Virus record (IMG/VR): IMGVR_UViG_3300038307_000092
Coordinates: 1 to 42,918 of that record
From: a virus
Strand: one strand, 5' to 3'
DNA length: 42,918 bases
Below the pieces are notes generated by a model. That model ran no database searches, was not told the origin of the DNA, and saw nothing but the letters and a program-made list of their open reading frames with translations. Of the stretch, positions 24,758 to 32,966 are shown piece by piece; the first letter of the stretch is position 1; every line of letters starts with the position of its first letter. The position numbers and the translations under genes were made by a program.

Positions 24758-27700
24758 CTATGAATTATGGAATCTGGTTATGTTTTTAAATTTTCCATTG
24801 AACTGCAAACTTGCGATGTTCAGTGGGTGTGGGTTATCCGATCTTAGGATAATTTTTACATCCTGATTAAAACCTAATATAGGGAACCTGACTTGATGCT
24901 CCGATATCTCCCCCGTTACTGTGGTATTACCAATCCAATCATCCTCCCATCGATCATCAGAGATCTCGTGATCAAATTTATAGACCTGTTTCGATCTATT
25001 ACTTACATTAACTTCTACGTCTAATTGCTTAGAGTTATAAGTTTGTATCAAGCCATAGCGAAGATTGAGAGTACCCGGCACAATATTGTTGGCATCGTCT
25101 CTCAAGTATACAGGTGACAGGGTAATAGAAGACGGGAAATCTGCTCCCACATACGCAAGCTTTCCGTGTATGGGTAGTAGATTGGAGTTGGTTGTGTATT
25201 GATTCTCGCCTATAAATGTTAAGGCAAATATATCACCCTCATTTGTAACCAGTGTATCAAAATAAGGAGGACCTAGCAAGGAACCTGTTGCGGTTATAGT
25301 TGTGAGTCCAGTAACTTCGGAGTAACTTAAGTCAACATCGCTCTCGGGATTACTTAAGAATCTCCAGTGATCTAACCGAGGTATGTTGATTTCATCTGGG
25401 TCCAAGAAGATCCTACTTAAGAATACCTTAGACGTAGTTGTGTCCTCGTTATCTACAGCACTGTTTATTACATAGAGATATTTATCCCAGCCCGCCAAGA
25501 ACAAAACTCCATGTCCAGCTACAGAAGCTACATTATCTATCTGACCTATTGAGAATTTAAAGAAAGCATTCTGAATAACCTGCTCTCCAGCAACCTGATT
25601 TCGATAACATATGATACTCTCTTTGTCATCTTCATTCACAGCCATCACCATACTGGCATAGCTAGATGAGGTAATAGAGGAAAAGTTATCGGGTAAATAC
25701 CCCGGAACATGTTGAGATACCTCCGCTGCTTTCTCTACTAAGGTCTTCTGGTGTCCGAAATATACGAACAATTTCTGTCTGCTGAAGAAGAATAAGACCC
25801 TGTTTAAGTCTACAGGATCTATAGAAGAAAGCATAGGATAATTAGCCGTAGGGATAAACTCTGCTGTAAGAGGAGAGATAATATTCTGTGAACCAATCAG
25901 CTCGTATTGTCTATTACCGCTCGTGCCTACAAACAAGGTGTCCCCATAAGGAATCAAGTGAGTCACTGGCGTATAATTATTAGATGATATAATCAAGTCT
26001 AAAGGATCGGAATCTCTAACAATATCTGGGTCGGAGATAAAGAAGTTATCCCAATCCCCCGCTCTACTAGCTACGATAGTATCTGTATTAGCGAGGAACA
26101 ACCTATCTCTGTGGAAAGCCAAGGCAGTTATCTTAGATTCTCTTGGGTCTCCTGTGGTGGGATCAAAGAACAAGCCAATACCTCGGTTTGTTTCTTCGTC
26201 TCCGCTCTGTCTCTCGTCCCAGCCCACGAGGCGGCCTGTATACCCGCCTGTAGCCGTAGGGTGTATCATAACAGGCATTCTTCTCTTGTCTATAACGGTC
26301 CTCTTACCGGGTGTCCTGACCTTCTTCAGGAACGGAGGTTTGTCCTTAGCTATGACACGATACCAGCCCGGTGTGTTGTCTAAGTAAGCCTCTGATAGAT
26401 GGTATATCTTGCCTCTACCGGGGTAATCAGGATCCCCGTCATCCGGATATAATTCTGATAATGGGTTATCAATACCCAAATCCCAAGGCCCGCCGTCTAG
26501 GGTATATACTCCATTAAAAGCTATGAGATCTGAAGCATCCGGAGGAAACCTTAAATCACTGAGCTTGGTAACACTCTGCCCCAAGTGTGGTGTAAGAGTA
26601 TTAGGATATTTGTATTCCTCTACGGGTAAAAATCGTGATGCGTGTACGTTTAGATTCTCTAGGTCGCTCTCTTCTACAACAACCCTCTTCCATCTAACCA
26701 AGTCTTCGGAAGGTCTTAAAGTAGAACCTGTTGGTAATTCTTCCGTAGCTAGGATTTCATTAGTCGGTCCCGGGAGTTCCTCAGCTGGTAAATAACTCTT
26801 GACTTCCCATATACCATGTCTCAGAGGGGATGTATTATTATGTAGGAGAGCTGAATCCTTGACCCCGCCCCAGAATCCCACCGTTCCGATGCTTTCATCC
26901 CATAGTGGATCAAAGGTATCGAAGATAGATTCTTCTGCTTCGTCAACTCCATTGGTGAAGGATGTGGGTACAGATCCTTTGACGGATTCGTCCAAGGAAA
27001 AATTATACGCTACATTATCAATCGCTTCGGTCTTTGTATTAATCCAGACTGAGGTATTCCCTGCTTTACCTGCATTTCTTTGTGCGAGGATGATACGACC
27101 GGGTGCTTCAGATGTATCAGTTCTATCGTACTGGTTAACATAAAGGTCTATGGTAGCATAATGATCAGATGTGGTTATAACATGATCTACTCCACTAGCA
27201 CCTGCGTCAATAGCCACACCAGCTGCATTTGTACTTGATACCGTAGCTTGGAGCCCTAACGCACCCTCTTCCTTGTGGACGTATAGAGTTCCAGCTGTTC
27301 TGTTAACACCTAGTATATAAGCTGACCAACCCGCTGTACTAGTACACTTAGCACCTATCCGAAAACCTTCGTCAAAGGTGCCGTTAAAGACTATCTTCTT
27401 CGAGGAGACGGCAATAGCTAACTCTTGGGCTGTTGAATAACCCCCACCTAATTGATCTGTCGTATAGGTTTCATGAGCTGAATTAGAGTTACCACCATCG
27501 GCACTACTATTGTATGTACGCGGGCATACAGCAATACAATTAGGTCTTGCTGGTATTACTGATCCAGTGAAACTAATAGCATCACCTGTGTTTAGAATCC
27601 CACTTGGCCCAAGCCCAAACTTTCCCCTACAAAACACATAACATCTCTCTAAAACCAAACCATCCTCTTCATAACCACCTATCAACAATTGTTGGCATCT

Positions 27701-28552
27701 TTCTGGTTGCCCTACATCTACACCCCTGAGACCCGCCAAGGAAGACTCAAACTCAAAGACCATGGACGCACCGCCATGGGGTGTTCTTACCTCATCCCAT
27801 AGCTCCCCACGGAACTCTGGGTACGGCCACCCATCTTCAACGTCTGCTTCGCCCGTATACACAGGGTCCTCTAAATCTATAACCTGCTCGCCCCAAGTGT
27901 AATCCACCGATTGTACCCAAACTTGGGCTGAATGTTTAGGATCTACTGCGATACTAGTTAGGTAGGAGATATCCATACCGCTAATATCTTTATTAGTACT
28001 CCGAGTACCGTCTAGGTTCTTTAAGAACTCATCCCCATCTTCCTGTAGACTAGTAAACCCAGCCGTGACATCTTTATTTAATATTAATAGAGCCACACCT
28101 ATATTAATTGCCTTCAGTCTCTCCCGAGCCTTTGATGTGTCCCCAACATATGTTACGTATTCATAAAAACCTTCCGGTAATAGACCAAAATCAATCACCT
28201 TCTCGGTAACAGCCCCTGTCAAGGAAATCTCCCAGACTTTCATAAAATCTGTAGAGGATCCATTAGAATTAATCGTGGTTAATATACTACGGTCATTATC
28301 TACTTGCATCCAGTGGAAGAAGAGATCGTCTGGGTCAAGACTACCTGTGAATGTATCCACATTAGCTACATACTCTGCTCCATTCCGTTTATCACACGAT
28401 GATTGAGGAGTACAGAAGAAATTTATCATCTCATCCACCTCAGAAGGCATTCTCTTACTGGGCATCTGACGGCCAACACCCCCACTTAGGGAGTAAATAG
28501 GTATCTTAGCCGGAAAGTAAGATTGACTTCTTGAGGCTCGCTGTTTTGCCAT
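24758..28552 (-). CDS. Tail tube protein B (T7 gp12-like) with inserted beta domain (1264 aa)
   Basis: The nozzle protein of the short tail. The N-terminus (SLSGGVGRQMPSKRMPSEVD, then a Cys-rich INFFCTPQSSCDKRNG) and the middle/C-terminal region (near 800-1000, RDRLFLANTDTIVASRAGDW) match the gp12 family. It is much longer than T7 gp12 (794 aa): residues about 340-550 form an extra Thr/Ser/Gly-rich beta segment that shares a motif with the 412-aa virion protein upstream. The ATG at 28552 shares one base with the stop of tail tube A (TGATG); the TTG one codon earlier is not preferred. Confidence 0.88.
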   Translation of the reverse strand: MAKQRASRSQSYFPAKIPIYSLSGGVGRQMPSKRMPSEVDEMINFFCTPQSSCDKRNGAEYVANVDTFTGSLDPDDLFFHWMQVDNDRSILTTINSNGSSTDFMKVWEISLTGAVTEKVIDFGLLPEGFYEYVTYVGDTSKARERLKAINIGVALLILNKDVTAGFTSLQEDGDEFLKNLDGTRSTNKDISGMDISYLTSIAVDPKHSAQVWVQSVDYTWGEQVIDLEDPVYTGEADVEDGWPYPEFRGELWDEVRTPHGGASMVFEFESSLAGLRGVDVGQPERCQQLLIGGYEEDGLVLERCYVFCRGKFGLGPSGILNTGDAISFTGSVIPARPNCIAVCPRTYNSSADGGNSNSAHETYTTDQLGGGYSTAQELAIAVSSKKIVFNGTFDEGFRIGAKCTSTAGWSAYILGVNRTAGTLYVHKEEGALGLQATVSSTNAAGVAIDAGASGVDHVITTSDHYATIDLYVNQYDRTDTSEAPGRIILAQRNAGKAGNTSVWINTKTEAIDNVAYNFSLDESVKGSVPTSFTNGVDEAEESIFDTFDPLWDESIGTVGFWGGVKDSALLHNNTSPLRHGIWEVKSYLPAEELPGPTNEILATEELPTGSTLRPSEDLVRWKRVVVEESDLENLNVHASRFLPVEEYKYPNTLTPHLGQSVTKLSDLRFPPDASDLIAFNGVYTLDGGPWDLGIDNPLSELYPDDGDPDYPGRGKIYHLSEAYLDNTPGWYRVIAKDKPPFLKKVRTPGKRTVIDKRRMPVMIHPTATGGYTGRLVGWDERQSGDEETNRGIGLFFDPTTGDPRESKITALAFHRDRLFLANTDTIVASRAGDWDNFFISDPDIVRDSDPLDLIISSNNYTPVTHLIPYGDTLFVGTSGNRQYELIGSQNIISPLTAEFIPTANYPMLSSIDPVDLNRVLFFFSRQKLFVYFGHQKTLVEKAAEVSQHVPGYLPDNFSSITSSSYASMVMAVNEDDKESIICYRNQVAGEQVIQNAFFKFSIGQIDNVASVAGHGVLFLAGWDKYLYVINSAVDNEDTTTSKVFLSRIFLDPDEINIPRLDHWRFLSNPESDVDLSYSEVTGLTTITATGSLLGPPYFDTLVTNEGDIFALTFIGENQYTTNSNLLPIHGKLAYVGADFPSSITLSPVYLRDDANNIVPGTLNLRYGLIQTYNSKQLDVEVNVSNRSKQVYKFDHEISDDRWEDDWIGNTTVTGEISEHQVRFPILGFNQDVKIILRSDNPHPLNIASLQFNGKFKNITRFHNS

Positions 28553-29217
28553 CAACTTGTTCTCCAGAAACGGAATCTATTTGGGTCACCTGAGTTAGAG
28601 CCTCTACTATGGATAGCTCTTAGTCTACTAGTACCTGATCCAAATATAGTCCTTCTTTTATCATCCACATCAGCTGCTTTACCTCGAGCTGTAAAGATAA
28701 CTTCCATTTCCCCCAAGTATCTATCCGCTTCGACATCGCCCTGTGTGATGATCTGATACTGTCTAGCAGCACTGGCTGCAATAGCCCGCTGTACCGGAGT
28801 ATCTATATCCTTCCACGCAATTTTAATAACTAACTCAACCCAATAGTCTTTGTTAGATGACCATATATCGGTTTGGTCTGTCACGTTCCACATAAAATGA
28901 TTACTTGTTTCAGTATCGTCTACAGAACGGGCTACTCCAATAATCCTGAAGCCGTCTGTATTATTATGATCAGATAATAACTCAGCTGAGATAACATCCT
29001 GACCTAGGGTTATCTGACCATCAGTATCTAATGTAAACTTCTTACTGAATTTATTATTTGCTAAGCCTCTGAACTGATAATCAATAAGAGCACGGTCTAA
29101 GACACCCTGACATACGCCTGTGTCTACGCCGCCTAAATCATTCAGGTCGGATACCATGGATTCTCCTGCCATTAATAACATATGATTAATAGCATCAAGC
29201 TTTGCAATTACACCCAT
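28552..29217 (-). CDS. Tail tube protein A (T7 gp11-like, 221 aa)
   Basis: The adaptor or gatekeeper ring between portal and tail nozzle. Length is close to T7 gp11 (196 aa). The N-terminus has the family pattern, LDAINHMLLMAGESMVSDL followed by a segment starting GVDTGVCQGVLDRALIDYQ. The segment IAASAARQYQIITQGD (about 150-165) also fits. It follows the capsid gene across a hairpin terminator and is coupled to tail tube B by a 1-base overlap. RBS GGAGGGTACC lies directly before the ATG. Confidence 0.9.
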   Translation of the reverse strand: MGVIAKLDAINHMLLMAGESMVSDLNDLGGVDTGVCQGVLDRALIDYQFRGLANNKFSKKFTLDTDGQITLGQDVISAELLSDHNNTDGFRIIGVARSVDDTETSNHFMWNVTDQTDIWSSNKDYWVELVIKIAWKDIDTPVQRAIAASAARQYQIITQGDVEADRYLGEMEVIFTARGKAADVDDKRRTIFGSGTSRLRAIHSRGSNSGDPNRFRFWRTS

Positions 29218-29253
29218 GGTACCCTCCTGAATAAAAAATTAAGAACTAAAAGA

Positions 29254-29282
29254 CTCCCTTGGGCCCATAAGACCCAAGGGAG
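29254..29282 (-). terminator. Intrinsic-type terminator downstream of the major capsid gene
   Basis: A perfect 10-bp stem (CTCCCTTGGG at 29254-29263 with CCCAAGGGAG at 29273-29282) and a 9-base loop. On the minus strand it is followed by TCTTTTAGTTCTTAATTTTTTAT. Its place just after the capsid gene matches the position of Tphi in T7, and it would lower transcription of tail genes relative to capsid. Confidence 0.88.
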
Positions 29283-29310
29283 CTAAGAGATCAATTAAGA
29301 TCTAATGCGA

Positions 29311-30525
29311 TCACTCGGCAATACTACCTAAAGCGGTAGTAAGCGTTGCACGAGCTTGTGCATCGAGAGCGACACCTGAGATGACAGCGGCACACTCCGG
29401 TCGGAGGACACCAGTACCTGCCATCATACTAGCCACAGTGAAGTCTGTATTTCTACGGACATCAGCCACAGAATCAACCTTGAGTCCTTGTAGGCTGAGA
29501 GCAGCAACTGCCTCAGGAACCCACATAACACCCTTGATCTTTGCTGTAGCAAAATCCAAACCATACTTGGTCTCTCCGAGACCAGTACCTGTTTGATCAG
29601 TCTGCATAACGTGGTTACTCTTTATGATGGTGCAACCCATATACTCTAAAGTATCGTGGATTTTACCGAAGCTGTTTGCGAGACCAGAACCAAGTCCGGT
29701 ACCGTAACCACCATCAGCGTTACCAGCGAAGTAGAGTTGTCTACCTCCGTCAAGATCACCGCTGTCTCTAGCGACACCGAGTGAACGGATGTCCATGAAA
29801 CCCTGAGGAGTAACAGCTAAGTACATTTTCCCATAGGGGATGTTATTCTCTTGGAGAGCAACAATATACTTTTCAATAGCCTCTAAAACCGAGAGAGCAG
29901 CTGTGGACCGAAGTGCGTCGAGTGCAGTCGTATCTCCGAAACTATCTAACTTTTTATCGACCGCTGTGTTATCCTGATACAGGACAGAATCCAGATCCAT
30001 CGATGGTCTGGGGTCGTTCGCAAACGCACTTGTAGCAGCCGCACGTACGAGGTACGAGAAGATCTGCTTGTCTCGTGTGTTAGCTAACGTCATAGCTGCC
30101 TGCCTAGCTAACTCGCTACGGTACTCCCACTGAGTTACCATAAGATCTACGTTATCCAGTTCGAAGTGAGCGGCCATGGGTCGCTTATCGAGTTGGACTT
30201 GGAACGTAGTAGCCGTCGCACTTTCGCCGCCGATGAGTTCCTCACCAGCACCCCATGAGGGCTTAAGGCTTACGGTACCTGTGATGGGAAATTCCATCGT
30301 AGTACCTGACGGGATTGTACGGTGAGTAACCATGCTTTCAAACGTGTTATACTCATCATACGCATTAATTACTTCACCAGCCCATACAGGAAGCCAAAGC
30401 TTACCGGGTGGGTTAGTGTTCGAAGTCATTGCCGCACCAGTAAGGCCGTCACGGTAGACTAATCCGTCTCCCGTACCTGCTCCTGATTGGACAAAACTAT
30501 CACCAGTTGGTCCTTCTAAAGCCAT
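29311..30525 (-). CDS. Major capsid protein (T7 gp10-like, 404 aa)
   Basis: The shell subunit of the head. It follows scaffold and precedes the tail tube genes as in T7. The N-terminal 80 residues include LPVWAGEVINAYDEYNTFES, and the HK97-type fold is suggested by the PITGTVSLKPSW E-loop-like segment (about 78-90) and the later VTPQGFMDI and NHVMQTD segments of the gp10 family. Length is above T7 gp10A (about 345 aa). RBS AAGGAG lies 8 bases before the ATG. The long 191-base leader and the terminator behind the gene suggest that it is a separately boosted transcript. Confidence 0.93.
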   Translation of the reverse strand: MALEGPTGDSFVQSGAGTGDGLVYRDGLTGAAMTSNTNPPGKLWLPVWAGEVINAYDEYNTFESMVTHRTIPSGTTMEFPITGTVSLKPSWGAGEELIGGESATATTFQVQLDKRPMAAHFELDNVDLMVTQWEYRSELARQAAMTLANTRDKQIFSYLVRAAATSAFANDPRPSMDLDSVLYQDNTAVDKKLDSFGDTTALDALRSTAALSVLEAIEKYIVALQENNIPYGKMYLAVTPQGFMDIRSLGVARDSGDLDGGRQLYFAGNADGGYGTGLGSGLANSFGKIHDTLEYMGCTIIKSNHVMQTDQTGTGLGETKYGLDFATAKIKGVMWVPEAVAALSLQGLKVDSVADVRRNTDFTVASMMAGTGVLRPECAAVISGVALDAQARATLTTALGSIAE

Positions 30526-30716
30526 TTCATTTCTCCTTAAGAAATAATTCTATTAAATAAAACAATGCGGAATGGTCTTAGTGCATCGGATATTTCCAGT
30601 TAAGGAGTCCATAGAACTGAGTGGGTCTGTCTTCATGTCTGATATTACCTTGTCCTTAATCCAAAGGAGAGGCGTGATCACTTTATCTGATCCCCCTAGA
30701 GGTCCGCTACTACCTC
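30526..30716 (-). other. Leader region upstream of the major capsid gene
   Basis: The longest gap in the window (191 bases). It holds an AT-rich final 40 bases, a possible 42-codon reading frame, and at its distal end a short CTTAC-TTCG-GTAAG hairpin overlapping the scaffold stop. A capsid promoter might be expected here, but I could not identify a clear -35/-10 pair or phage-polymerase promoter by eye. Confidence 0.4.
30553..30681 (-). CDS. Possible 42-residue protein upstream of the capsid gene
   Basis: Starts at GTG 30681, 10 bases after AGGGGG, and ends at TAA 30553, reading (M)ITPLLWIKDKVISDMKTD and ending CTKTIPHCFI; an in-frame ATG lies at 30636. It fills most of the gap between scaffold and capsid. 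No family is recognised and it could be a chance frame. Confidence 0.25.
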   Translation of the reverse strand: MITPLLWIKDKVISDMKTDPLSSMDSLTGNIRCTKTIPHCFI

Positions 30717-31607
30717 TTACTTCGGTAAGCTATTCCAGTCCGTTAAGGACATCCTAGCTTCAACCATCTGTCGGAACCGTGGTTCCAACCCAAATCTCTG
30801 ATCATTTCGTTCACTTGCAAATTCTCTCTTGTTTGAATAGCCTCTTGTGCCAGACTCGCTGGCGGGTAAGTTCCTTAAATTATTATTAGGAGAAGGCTCT
30901 GCATTCTTATCCTGAGAGATATTCGATTCATAAAGAGATGATAATCCTCTTAGGGTCACCTCATATGATGGACTCGAAAGACCAGTATTGATCTGCTGTT
31001 GTTGTGCTTGGTCTAGATTCTTACTAGCCCAATCAAAGATTTTATTAAGTTTCTCTTGTCCGCCTACCACAGCGGAGGCTTTAATGAACCCCTCACGAAG
31101 GCGAGACTTCTGCCCGGCAACAAAGTCATCTACCATTTGTTCGGTGAATCCCGTCCTCCTCATTATATCTTGCTTAGTGTTATCACTAAAGTTCCCGCTC
31201 TGTGCGAGCTCCGTCCCCCACTGATCATAGGATGTTTGGTCCACACCTTGGAAGGTGGGATCCACGGGCTCATCCGTAGCTTCCTCAGCCTCGGTGACCG
31301 GGATTCTAAGTTCAGGTGTAGAAATAGATTGCTCTGGCTCAGCGACAGCTTCTACCACAGGCTCTACAGCTGCTGTGGATAGGCCTTCATCAGAAAATTG
31401 CTGACGAAGTTCGGCCATCTCTTGCTGACCCTTAGTGTAATTAGATTGTGATTCCTTTAAACTAGAGAAATACGACTCTATGTTTGAGAAATTCTCTGGG
31501 ATTCCTTCCCCTGAACTTTCCACGTATGTTTTGAATGCGTGTAGTTCCATATCCTCTTGGGTTGGTACGGCTGCTTGGGGTTGTTCGTTTACTTGTTCTT
31601 CGGACAT
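30717..31607 (-). CDS. Capsid scaffolding protein (T7 gp9-like, 296 aa)
   Basis: An acidic, Glu/Gln-rich, largely helical protein immediately before the capsid gene, as scaffold proteins are. Residues about 85-130 are rich in Glu, Val and Pro. A helical C-terminal region follows (VDDFVAGQKSRLREGF, then KLNKIFDWASKNL), and the last 25 residues are basic (RFRQMVEARMS), the usual capsid-binding tail. Length is close to T7 gp9 (307 aa). It should direct prohead assembly and leave before DNA fills the head. AAAGGAG stands before the ATG. Confidence 0.85.
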   Translation of the reverse strand: MSEEQVNEQPQAAVPTQEDMELHAFKTYVESSGEGIPENFSNIESYFSSLKESQSNYTKGQQEMAELRQQFSDEGLSTAAVEPVVEAVAEPEQSISTPELRIPVTEAEEATDEPVDPTFQGVDQTSYDQWGTELAQSGNFSDNTKQDIMRRTGFTEQMVDDFVAGQKSRLREGFIKASAVVGGQEKLNKIFDWASKNLDQAQQQQINTGLSSPSYEVTLRGLSSLYESNISQDKNAEPSPNNNLRNLPASESGTRGYSNKREFASERNDQRFGLEPRFRQMVEARMSLTDWNSLPK

Positions 31608-31641
31608 AGGTTCTCCTTTAGATAATTCCCATCACGAGAGT

Positions 31642-31845
31642 CTAAATATAATTAATCACTAGGTTAAAAATACCTGTGAATATAACGCTTGCTACTAAAA
31701 CTGTAGCATAAACTTTAGCATCTAATACAGCTAGCTTTTTTTCAATATGAGCTAATCTTTTATCGATGTCTAAAAGCCTTGAGTTTGTTCGTTCAAGTTC
31801 TACTAATACTAATTTCTTATACTGGTCCCATCCATTGTCGCTCAT
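31642..31845 (-). CDS. Small coiled-coil membrane protein, holin candidate (67 aa)
   Basis: Residues 10-42 form an amphipathic helix or coiled coil, and residues 46-66 (VYATVLVASVIFTGIFNLVIN) are a single transmembrane helix at the C-terminus. The coiled coil followed by a membrane helix recalls XhlA-type small phage proteins, and the length equals that of the T7 holin gp17.5, although the topology need not match. The ATG overlaps the upstream stop (ATGA). A lysis role is inferred; no partner endolysin or spanin lies next to it. Confidence 0.45.
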   Translation of the reverse strand: MSDNGWDQYKKLVLVELERTNSRLLDIDKRLAHIEKKLAVLDAKVYATVLVASVIFTGIFNLVINYI

Positions 31846-32708
31846 TTCTTTCTCAACCCCACAAACTCAGCATCTGCATCTACACCGTAGGAATCGATCC
31901 CGTAGTTTGTATAAGGGATAATCTTCCCGCAAGGTACATTTTTAATATCAACACCCTCTCTAGATGTTTGAGTAGGGGAAGTATAGAATTTAAAACTAGT
32001 TTGTGGGGGTAAATAAGAGTAAAGGAAGTTGGGTCTATTCGTAACATGTGAATCATCCAGGGAGCTTATTTTAAGCCTTTCTGTTCCGGATGTCCCTCCA
32101 TCAAACTCTTCTTTTGTGGTGAATAGTAACAACAACTCACCGCTTCTATTGTCAACGGCATCTTGTACTAAGGCTTTAAAATCATCGTTATTTATTGTAA
32201 AATCCCCAACTGAAGAAGATACGGTGGTTTCGCTTAAAGGCGTAGGAGCTATAGTGCCTCCTGAGGATGTCCATAAAGTGGTCCCATCTTTTGTAGCCCA
32301 CGTTGCGCTGTCTGTAGTACCTGAGTCAGTTAAGCGGCGTACTTGTACAACCTGTGTTGTAGATATCTGATGACCAGCTGATGCCTCAGTAAGGGAAATA
32401 CTAGCTGATGTAATTTTAGAACCAGTAGGGATGTGGGAGAGATCAAATATAAAAATGACTCTCAAATTAATAGAACCTGTATGTCCTAATTGGTGGGTGG
32501 TTCCTGTAGAATTCATATCCAAGTCTGGCCTTATGGTTACATCCTTAGGGCATTCAACCTGCCCTACACCACCACAGGGGTCTGGGTCTTCGCCGCCTAC
32601 ATCTCCATCCACTTCTGGTAACCCTACATAGAACGCGTCATATGGTTCCGTAGATGCAGCAGCAGCTGGAGTTAGAACCTCAGCTCTCTTATACATCGCG
32701 TAACTCAT
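31842..32708 (-). CDS. Virion decoration-like protein with inserted beta-sandwich domain (288 aa)
   Basis: Residues 1-38 (with EPYDAFYVG) and 250-288 (with KNVPCGKIIPY) match the two halves of the 83-aa protein encoded just upstream (PYDAVYVG; KSVPAGTVLEI). Between them, residues about 55-240 look like a DNRLRE/carbohydrate-binding-type beta sandwich: INLRVIFIFDLSHIPTGSKI, ISLTEA, then TINNDDFKALVQDAVDN and ELLLLFTT. This suggests a surface protein on the head or tail with a projecting binding domain. Its ATG overlaps the stop of the 83-aa gene. Carbohydrate binding is inferred. Confidence 0.7.
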   Translation of the reverse strand: MSYAMYKRAEVLTPAAAASTEPYDAFYVGLPEVDGDVGGEDPDPCGGVGQVECPKDVTIRPDLDMNSTGTTHQLGHTGSINLRVIFIFDLSHIPTGSKITSASISLTEASAGHQISTTQVVQVRRLTDSGTTDSATWATKDGTTLWTSSGGTIAPTPLSETTVSSSVGDFTINNDDFKALVQDAVDNRSGELLLLFTTKEEFDGGTSGTERLKISSLDDSHVTNRPNFLYSYLPPQTSFKFYTSPTQTSREGVDIKNVPCGKIIPYTNYGIDSYGVDADAEFVGLRKK

Positions 32709-32956
32709 GAGTACCTTCTTCCAGACTCCAACACTATTACGTCAGCGCATGTCGAGGCGGTTAGAAGATGGGTAATACCAATCTCTAGCACAGTCCCTGC
32801 GGGTACGCTTTTAAAGGTTATACTGGATCCTGTGCCTCGCATATTAACTACAAGATCTCCTGACGTACCTACATACACGGCATCATAGGGTGCCCCAGCA
32901 ATCTCAGAAGCACTTTCTGTAATTTCAACAGCAGTATCATATTTATCGTAAGCCAT
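32705..32956 (-). CDS. Small virion decoration-type protein (83 aa)
   Basis: A compact all-beta protein: PYDAVYVGTSGDLVVNM, ITFKSVPAGTVLEIGITHLL, then ADVIVLE. This YVGT-GD...VPAGT.L.I.VT pattern is widespread in small phage proteins encoded between portal and capsid or near tail genes, thought to be surface or decoration proteins. GGAGG lies a few bases before the ATG. It appears to be the simple version of the next, domain-inserted protein. Confidence 0.65.
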   Translation of the reverse strand: MAYDKYDTAVEITESASEIAGAPYDAVYVGTSGDLVVNMRGTGSSITFKSVPAGTVLEIGITHLLTASTCADVIVLESGRRYS

Positions 32957-32966
32957 GGTGTCCTCC

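Noticed and set aside
30715-30730. CTTAC-TTCG-GTAAG hairpin at the scaffold stop as a terminator
   Set aside because: Only a 5-bp stem, no T-run behind it on the minus strand, and it overlaps the last codons of scaffold.
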